Part shown: positions 57,960 through 64,000 of the stretch, one piece after another | Numbering within the stretch: the first letter of the stretch is position 1 | How the letters are laid out: the number at the start of each line of letters is the position of its first letter | Program-made: the position numbers and the translations under genes | Assembly: GCA_964036195.1 (NCBI GenBank) | Contig: OZ038454.1 | Span: 434,001-498,000, forward strand | Length of the DNA stretch: 64,000 nucleotides | Source of the DNA: Sphaerolaimus hirsutus | Lineage: Eukaryota > Nematoda > Chromadorea > Monhysterida > Sphaerolaimidae | Reading direction: 5' to 3' | Notes under the pieces: generated by a model | Databases searched by the model: none | The model's input: the letters and a program-made list of their open reading frames with translations, nothing else | What the model was told of the DNA's origin: nothing

Positions 57960-58076
57960 TATTAAGGCAATGTCCGTGGAGCTAGTTGTCTCCATTGAAC
58001 TTTCAGGAGCGTCAATTTCATCATCTTCATCCTTACTAGTTTCAACTTTGACCACTTCTAATGGCTCCGGCGCCAT
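57960..58076 (-). CDS. possible first exon, acidic N-terminus (unknown gene)
   Basis: ATG at 58076 opens MAPEPLEVVKVETSKDEDDE, rich in Glu and Asp, running 39 codons to TTAATA|GTAAAT, a fair donor. Without splicing the frame stops at 57939 (45 codons). The composition is unlike the flanking transposons. No matching downstream exon was recognised between here and 51,300. Confidence 0.35.
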
Positions 58077-58172
58077 TTTCAGCAACAGACACGCGGCGCG
58101 ATTTTTTTAAAGAACGTACACACTTTTTTCATCCACGCTCGCATTTCTCTTAGAAATAACTACATGCGATGT

Positions 58173-59077
58173 ACATGGTCCGGCTGAAAAGTCCCCGGGC
58201 AGTGCTCGCCATTCGCGCCAGGCGTAAGCTACAGTCATAAAATTTTGACAGGTTAAGATAACAGGTGTTTTGAGTTTTCACCCAAAATTTTACCCCTCTA
58301 GCTCCACCCACTGCGGAACTGTGGGGGTTACAATTTCGGTCATTTTGTACTGATGTACACATGGTGCTCCAGCTCAACGCTGCTTTAAGTTGTGATCATG
58401 AAACTTTGGCTAGTGTAAGCCACCAGTGTTGGCAATGTGCCAGCACTAAACAACATTAGCTATGATATCATAAGCCTAGTCCATATTATCATTACTGTCA
58501 CTACTTTCACTACCAAATTCATCATTCTGCCTCTCCTTCTCAAAATAGCCCTCCTTGGAGTCTACTCACTGCTGTTGAACACAGGTAATGTGTCCACTAC
58601 ACATTAGTAATGAAACATAGGGAAATTTTAACCACATAATTTATTTACTGCACATTACAAAACAACATTAAAATCACTGCAATACTACATGATCTCAGAT
58701 GATCACCAAAAACATCCATCACAGTTCCCACGTTTCCCACGTTTCACCCTGATCTGCATATTAATTTTACCTTAAGAAATAATGTGTATGAAAGTGTTGA
58801 ATACTATCAGCACATTGCCAACACTGGTGGCTTACACTAGCCAAAGTTTCATGATCACAACTTAAAGCAGCATGGAGCTTGAGCACCATTTGTACATCAG
58901 TACAAAATGACCGAAATTGTAACCCCCACAGTTCCTGAGTGAGTGGAGCTAGAGACGTAAAATTTTGGGTGAAAACTCAAAACACCTGATATTTCAACCT
59001 GTCAAAATTTTATGACCGTAGCTTACCCCTAGCGTGAATGGCGAGCACTGCCCGGGGATTTTTCAGCCGGACCATGT
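58173..59077. mobile_element. second copy of the 910-bp TA-target element
   Basis: Ends CATGGTCCGGCTGAAAAGTC and its complement; interior clearly homologous to 45328-46237 over its full length. Non-coding. It lies about 100 bases upstream of the candidate ATG at 58076. Confidence 0.8.
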
Positions 59078-61829
59078 ATTTACATATGAATGCAGGCGCA
59101 GATGTCACTTTTTTTGCTCTTATCTTATTTGACGTTCCACACAACACTGGACACTTAATTGACATTGCAAAAAATTTGCAGGGGGCGGGATAGGCAGTAG
59201 CCGCACCCTGTATGTTAAACTGGTGGCACATTTAAATGAGAAATTGGTTAACCCATTTTTCAAAATAATCATGCAGATAAACGAGTAGCCCAATTTGGCT
59301 GCTATTTATAATGGAAGTGCCCCCAACATTTTTCTTCATTACTGCCAAGTGGCATCCCCCAGGGTCTCCTCATTCTGCCACTGGAGATTGATAAAGATTT
59401 TTTCCCAAATTTTTTCCGGAAAATATAAATGAGAAATTATAAAAAGTGTACAAAATACTATTGTGGCAAAGTGTGCAGCCATTTTTTTGTGCACTGCCAA
59501 CACAAGCAATGTATACGCTTGTGCTGGTGCTTTTTTGAAAAATAAAAATGTCTACCGTATTACCTCGAAATACCCCCATGGGGGTTTATTATTTCGCCAG
59601 CAAAATTTGAGGGGGGGTCAATTCGAGGGGGGGGTTTATTCGAGGGGGGGGTTTATTATTTCGTCAGAAATTTTCGTAAGGATCGTAGTAAATAGTAGGC
59701 ATTTGCGTACCCAAAATAGGTAATAAATGTGTCCAAACAGGATATATTTGGACATAAAAACGTAGATAGCTACACAAACTACTCTATGTGTAGCTGCAAT
59801 GCAAAAACACAGTAATATACATCATGTACATTGCGTACATGACGTATTTATTATGTACATGACGTACATCATTCCGAAGGGGGGGGGTATTTCGAGGGGG
59901 GGGTTTATTATTTCCCCAGCCCATTTTGAGGGGGGGTTAATTCGAGGGGGGGGTTAATTCAAGGGGGGGGATAATTCGAGGTAATACGGTAATTGTTTGT
60001 CCATGGCAATTTTTTGACTGTTGGGTGGTTTGGGAGTATACTCCAGCTCATGACCCCTCCCCACAAAAAATCAGATCCAACATGCAGATATGGGCCACAA
60101 AGCCATGTGGACAATGATTTTGAGGTCAGCTATTTTCAAAATCATGATTGTGATTGAAAAATCTTTGATTTTCAACTTTTTGGCCATGAGCTCTTTATCT
60201 GTCTGACGAATTTATAAAAGATACAGGGCACATTTCCCATTGGCCCCAATAGGTTTTTGACAGATAATTAGTGCCCACATTCAATGGGCACTACTATTTT
60301 ATGATTTGCATCGCGACGCTGCAGGCGCTGGACGCGCTGTCACGTGATTGCCCTCTTTACATAGGGCTTTTTTTATCATCGGCTATAACAAAGTACTGGA
60401 TAGCAAAAATGGGGCCCAGGAGCCGCCATATGTTGCGCCTGACACCGAGCAAGCCAGTTCTGGCCCCCATGTGCTCCTTGAATAGCTTGGGATAGTGGAA
60501 TGTCCACTTTTTCAAACCTATGTTTTTCTCAAAAAAAAATTGGGGTTTGATCAACAACGCCATCATTGTGTGGGGCTTCTGGGTGTTCTGAGGGGGTAGA
60601 AAAGTTGAACATACTTATAATCTACCAATGTAAAAAAAACTTTTTGGTCTCAAATGTCCAGAAAAAAATCTATTAAAAATATAAATTTCTTCAGGAACAA
60701 AAATTTGTATGAATTCTCATTTATATTTTCCAGCAAAAATGTGGTAAAATTTTTTTTTCTACACCAAGGGTGGCCTGAGGGGGGTGCCCCCTAGGGTATA
60801 TATAGTAAATATTTGGGAGCACCCTCACACAAGATGACAGCCTAACAGGTTGCATGTGGGATTTGTAAAATACAATAAAGTGATTTTCTCATTTATATTT
60901 TCCACCAGTTTATACTGAAGTTTTATGTCACCACCACCACAGAGTTGTTAAAAGTACTGAACTTTTTTCAAAGTATACGTAAATGTAAAGTATTTATTTT
61001 TTACTCACCCCCCTGAGTACAGAAAATGTAAAGTAATTTTTTTTTACTTTTACTCGTGAGTAAACATGAGTAAAATACTTTTCCCTCCAGAAAACGTATT
61101 TTTGAGTATTTTTAGACAACTTTGGCCCTTTTTTCACTCAAAATTACTCATTTTCATACTTTTTTTTGACCATTTTGACCTCCAAATTATCAAGTACATG
61201 TGTTATGTGCCTATTTTTAGCAATTTTTCCCTATTTTTCTCCCCCTTTTTTCCCATCTATGCCTATAAAAAGCCTATCTGAAATACGTATTCTGTACCCG
61301 AGTACTTTTAAAAAGTATATGTAAAAGCGAGTACAGCTACTTTTTTCAAAGTATACATAAATGTATTTACTCAGTACTCGAGTATATGTACTTTTTGAGT
61401 AAACGTAAATACGTTTTAACAACTATGCTCCCTACCCCCCCCCCCCCGCGGTGGGAGCTAGGGCACCTGAAGTGAAATCAAAAAAGGGTGCCGGACCTGA
61501 CTGGGAAGGTGTTTACATTTATAGGTAAATGTGTCCAAGTATTTATATCTTGTTTGGTCATATTGATTACTGATTTTGGGCGTGTAAAAGCATATTCTAT
61601 ACTACAAGTTTCACAAAAATTCCTGGCAAAATAATAAGCACTACCAACCGAAAAAGCCCTCCTCGAATTAACCCCCTTAAAATTTGCTGATGAAATGAAG
61701 TGAAAAGACTGTATTTCGAGAAAATACTGTAATTGCTTATACACATTGCTGCATGTGCACTTAAAAACTGTCCTGCTATCCGTCAACTAAAATCTCAATT
61801 GAGGTGGGAGCCAGTTGACAAACACCCGA
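59078..61829. other. gene-poor stretch
   Basis: Holds the element 59555-59989, repeats shared with 25,500-25,970 (60,400-60,860), and a TTTACGTTTAC-type repeat at 60,945-61,430. A GC-rich bit at 60,310-60,350 (IATLQALDALSRDC) is too short to call. Confidence 0.4.
59555..59989. mobile_element. CCGTATT-ended element, CCTCGAAATACCCC type
   Basis: 435 bases, TA flanks, with G-rich inner ends and a centre with ACGTACATGACGTA repeats that differs from the other copies. Confidence 0.7.
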
Positions 61830-62428
61830 TGTACATGGTTTCACCCAAAATTTTACCCCTCTCGCTCCACCCACTGCGGAACTGTGGGGGTTACAATTTC
61901 GGTCATTTTGTACTGATGTACACATGGTGCTCCAGCTCAACGCTGCTTTAAGTTGTGATCATGAAACTTTGGCTAGTGTAAGCCACCAGCGTTGGCAATG
62001 TGCCAGCACTAAACACCATTAGCTATGATATCATAAGCCTAGTCCATATTACCATTATTGTCACTACTATCACTACCAAATTCATCATTCTGCCTATCCT
62101 TCTCAAAAAGTGGTTAATACAGGATGCATTTTTCATGCACACTGCTGTTGAACACAGGTAATGTGTCCACTACAGACTAGTAATGAAACACAAATGAACT
62201 TTCATTAACGTAATGATTTGCTGCACTTATTAAAACAACATTCAAATCACTGCAATACAACATGATCTCAGATGATAACCAAAAACATCCATCACAGTTC
62301 CCACGTTTCTTGCACATCACCCTGATCTGAATATTAATTTTACCTTAATAGCAATGATGTTGATGAAAGTGTTGTATACTATCAGCGCATTGCCAACACT
62401 GGTGGCTTACACTAGCCAAAGTTTCATC
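61830..62428. mobile_element. truncated copy of the 910-bp TA-target element
   Basis: Begins at ACATGG then jumps to internal sequence (TTTCACCCAAAATTTTACCCC) and stops near GCCAAAGTTTCAT, where the palindrome copy at 62432 starts. Both termini are damaged. Confidence 0.7.
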
Positions 62429-62431
62429 CCA

Positions 62432-62770
62432 CAAAAATTTCACCAAACTTTTGCATGGCAGTGTGAGCTGTGTCAAAGTGCTGCAAACATTAAAGATACA
62501 AAAAGCTCACGCTGCTATGCAAAAGTTTGGTGAAATTGTTTCTTGTGATGCAGTTTGCTGTGTTGATCGCCTATATTATTAGCATTTGTATACATTTCCC
62601 TTGATATACATCTTTTGATAGCTGAATCAGAAAATGGCTTGGTATATGATATATGACTTTTGTGAATTCAAAAGCATGTTTGGCTGCAGCGTCCACTTTT
62701 TGTTGGCTTTAGCCATTTTTTATGGGATATACTTCTTTTTGGGGGCCACAGGCTCAAAAATGTACAAGTT
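62432..62770. repeat. truncated relative of the 5721-6212 palindrome
   Basis: One full arm, the loop in the opposite orientation, and only about 40 bases of the other arm. It also shows the outer arm GGGGGCCACAGGC missing from the paired part at 5,700. Confidence 0.75.
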
Positions 62771-62957
62771 ATCACAAATCAAGTGTTATAGAGCAAATGT
62801 TCTTTTATCGCTTTTTATTCGGGAATTCTGAAAGCTGCTTTGAGCCTCTAGCTCAAAGCTTAAATAATCAAATTATCAGAAGTGATCATTATGATCCCAG
62901 TACATGTAACTATCACAATTCATAACACTTTCCGCCTAAATAAATCAAAATAAATTT

Positions 62958-63667
62958 TTATTCAACATCATGCGACGTGTCATGCGGTGGTGTCTGAAGA
63001 TACGGTTTGGTTGTGTTTTCCATTCGATTGTCATTTTGCTCCCCAATGAAGTCCGCCTTTTCAATGGTGCCAAAGTTGTCCTGCAAATTGTCCTCACAAA
63101 CGACCGATTCTGAAATGAAGAAAAGAGTTAGACTAGTAAACAAATAGTAATTGAAATGAAATAAAAGCGAAAGGGAGAAAAAATGTTCTTAAACTAAATT
63201 AAATTAAAACTACTTCTAAATATCATTTAACCAAAATAATTTTCAAATAAAAATTGTATTTTAAATATATCTGAAAATATATTTATATTTATATTTTAGT
63301 TTACATTTTAACTTATTTCCAATTTATTTGTATGATTGTCTATAGTTGTAAATTTTGTAAATTCATAAAATGTTCGAAATTCGTAAAAATAACCGGAAGC
63401 AGCAATTAAAGCCCGTTCTTCAGCAGTCAATTTCAATGCCGACTGTGCCTTTTTGCGTTTCAAAGCTGCTTGCAACCTGATTTGCTTTCGCGCTGCTTTA
63501 AGGGCCTTGCTTGAGACTTTTTTGACCGATTTGACTGGCGTGCATTGTTGTGTTTCCATTGGAGTTGGACTGATTGCATGAAATTGCCCAGTGTTTTCTT
63601 TGAGACCCATTTGTGCCAATTGTGCGGCAGTGAATGATGCTTCGCTTGTGTTTGACACTCCACTCAT
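62958..63667 (-). CDS. two-exon gene for a basic 141-residue protein, function unknown
   Basis: Exons 63394-63667 and 62958-63109 with a 284-base intron. Donor is CCG|GTTATT, acceptor TTTCATTTCAG; phases match (G|AA). The protein starts MSGVSNTSEASFTAAQLAQM, has a Lys/Arg-rich middle (about residues 41-75: ALKAARKQIRLQAALKRKKA) and an acidic, polar tail ending TSHDVE. The middle could form a basic helix, suggesting nuclear or nucleic-acid contact, but that is inference. The stop codon overlaps an AATAAA signal (GAATAAAA). No family was recognised. Confidence 0.6.
63110..63393 (-). other. intron of the 62958-63667 gene
   Basis: 284 bases, about 80% A+T, GT..AG ends, no repeat recognised, in contrast with the transposon-filled introns of CDC20 and LPP. 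Confidence 0.55.
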
Positions 63668-63931
63668 TTGAGTAGTAGCACCAAATGATGGAAAATTTAA
63701 ATTCGAAAGAATTAATTTTATATCTATATAATTATATCAATTTTATATTCTTGCATTTTTATTTTTTATTTTATATTTTTGCAATTTAATTGGTACTAAA
63801 ATTTTATCATTATCGCATGCAAAGCGAGAATTTTTATATAAAGATATGTAAGTATTGAAATGAATGGTTGAATATTTTAATAATATTATAATATATGTTA
63901 AATTTGTTAAAAATTTAAATTTTTATTCTTT

Positions 63932-64000
63932 TTAGGGTTTGCCATCATGAAATGTACCGTGTTGTTGTAATTTTGACGCCAATTCTTTTTGCACCAATGA
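63932..64000 (-). CDS. possible 3' end of another minus-strand gene (partial)
   Basis: The open frame SLVQKELASKLQQHGTFHDG runs in from the window edge and stops at TAA (63932-63934). AATAAA follows on the minus strand at 63922-63927. Codon use and the adjacent polyadenylation signal suggest a terminal exon lying 265 bases upstream of the gene at 63667. Too short to identify. Confidence 0.35.
   Translation of the reverse strand, partial: SLVQKELASKLQQHGTFHDGKP

Overview
This window looks like nuclear DNA from an animal (or close relative): two split genes with animal-type products are embedded in AT-rich sequence packed with short, non-autonomous DNA transposons (MITE-like inverted-repeat elements). 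Exons are small (62 to 272 bases), clearly GC-richer than their surroundings, and joined by GT..AG introns. No bacterial operon, rRNA, tRNA or CRISPR was seen. The species cannot be fixed from the sequence. MITE-built introns recall reports from larvacean tunicates and from the introner elements of several algae, but this is only an analogy.

Layout. 1-18,776: no convincing gene; a 55-bp tandem repeat, pyrimidine-rich repeats, a 492-bp palindrome, two copies of a hAT-like family and several elements whose ends read CCGTATT. 18,777-24,682 (minus): a six-exon phospholipid phosphatase (LPP/PAP2) gene of 285 codons with all three catalytic motifs. 25,030-35,667: nested hAT-like and introner-family elements, including a three-copy introner array. 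35,668-51,207 (minus): CDC20/fizzy, 14 well-supported exons plus a tentative first exon, ending in the Ile-Arg tail that binds the APC/C. 51,208-62,957: mostly nested elements, with one possible first exon at 57,960-58,076. 62,958-63,667 (minus): a two-exon gene for a basic 141-residue protein of unknown function. 63,932-64,000: probably the last exon of another minus-strand gene.

The main observation is that at least five introns in the two good genes are, end to end, copies of a single MITE family (three in CDC20, two in LPP). The element starts GTGCCA and ends CCCAG when read in the gene's sense direction. It appears to duplicate a 3-base target (mostly CAG), so one insertion supplies both a GT donor and an AG acceptor. 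Removing it restores the reading frame and family-conserved protein sequence each time, once inside the catalytic C3 motif of LPP. One copy has CTG instead of CAG at its 3' end and must be spliced either GT-TG or through a shifted GT-AG pair. The same family also lies in intergenic DNA, in tandem, and inside other transposons. A second layer is extensive nesting: eleven hAT-like elements have 8-base target duplications readable by eye, and one intronic introner has been enlarged by a 910-bp TA-target element.
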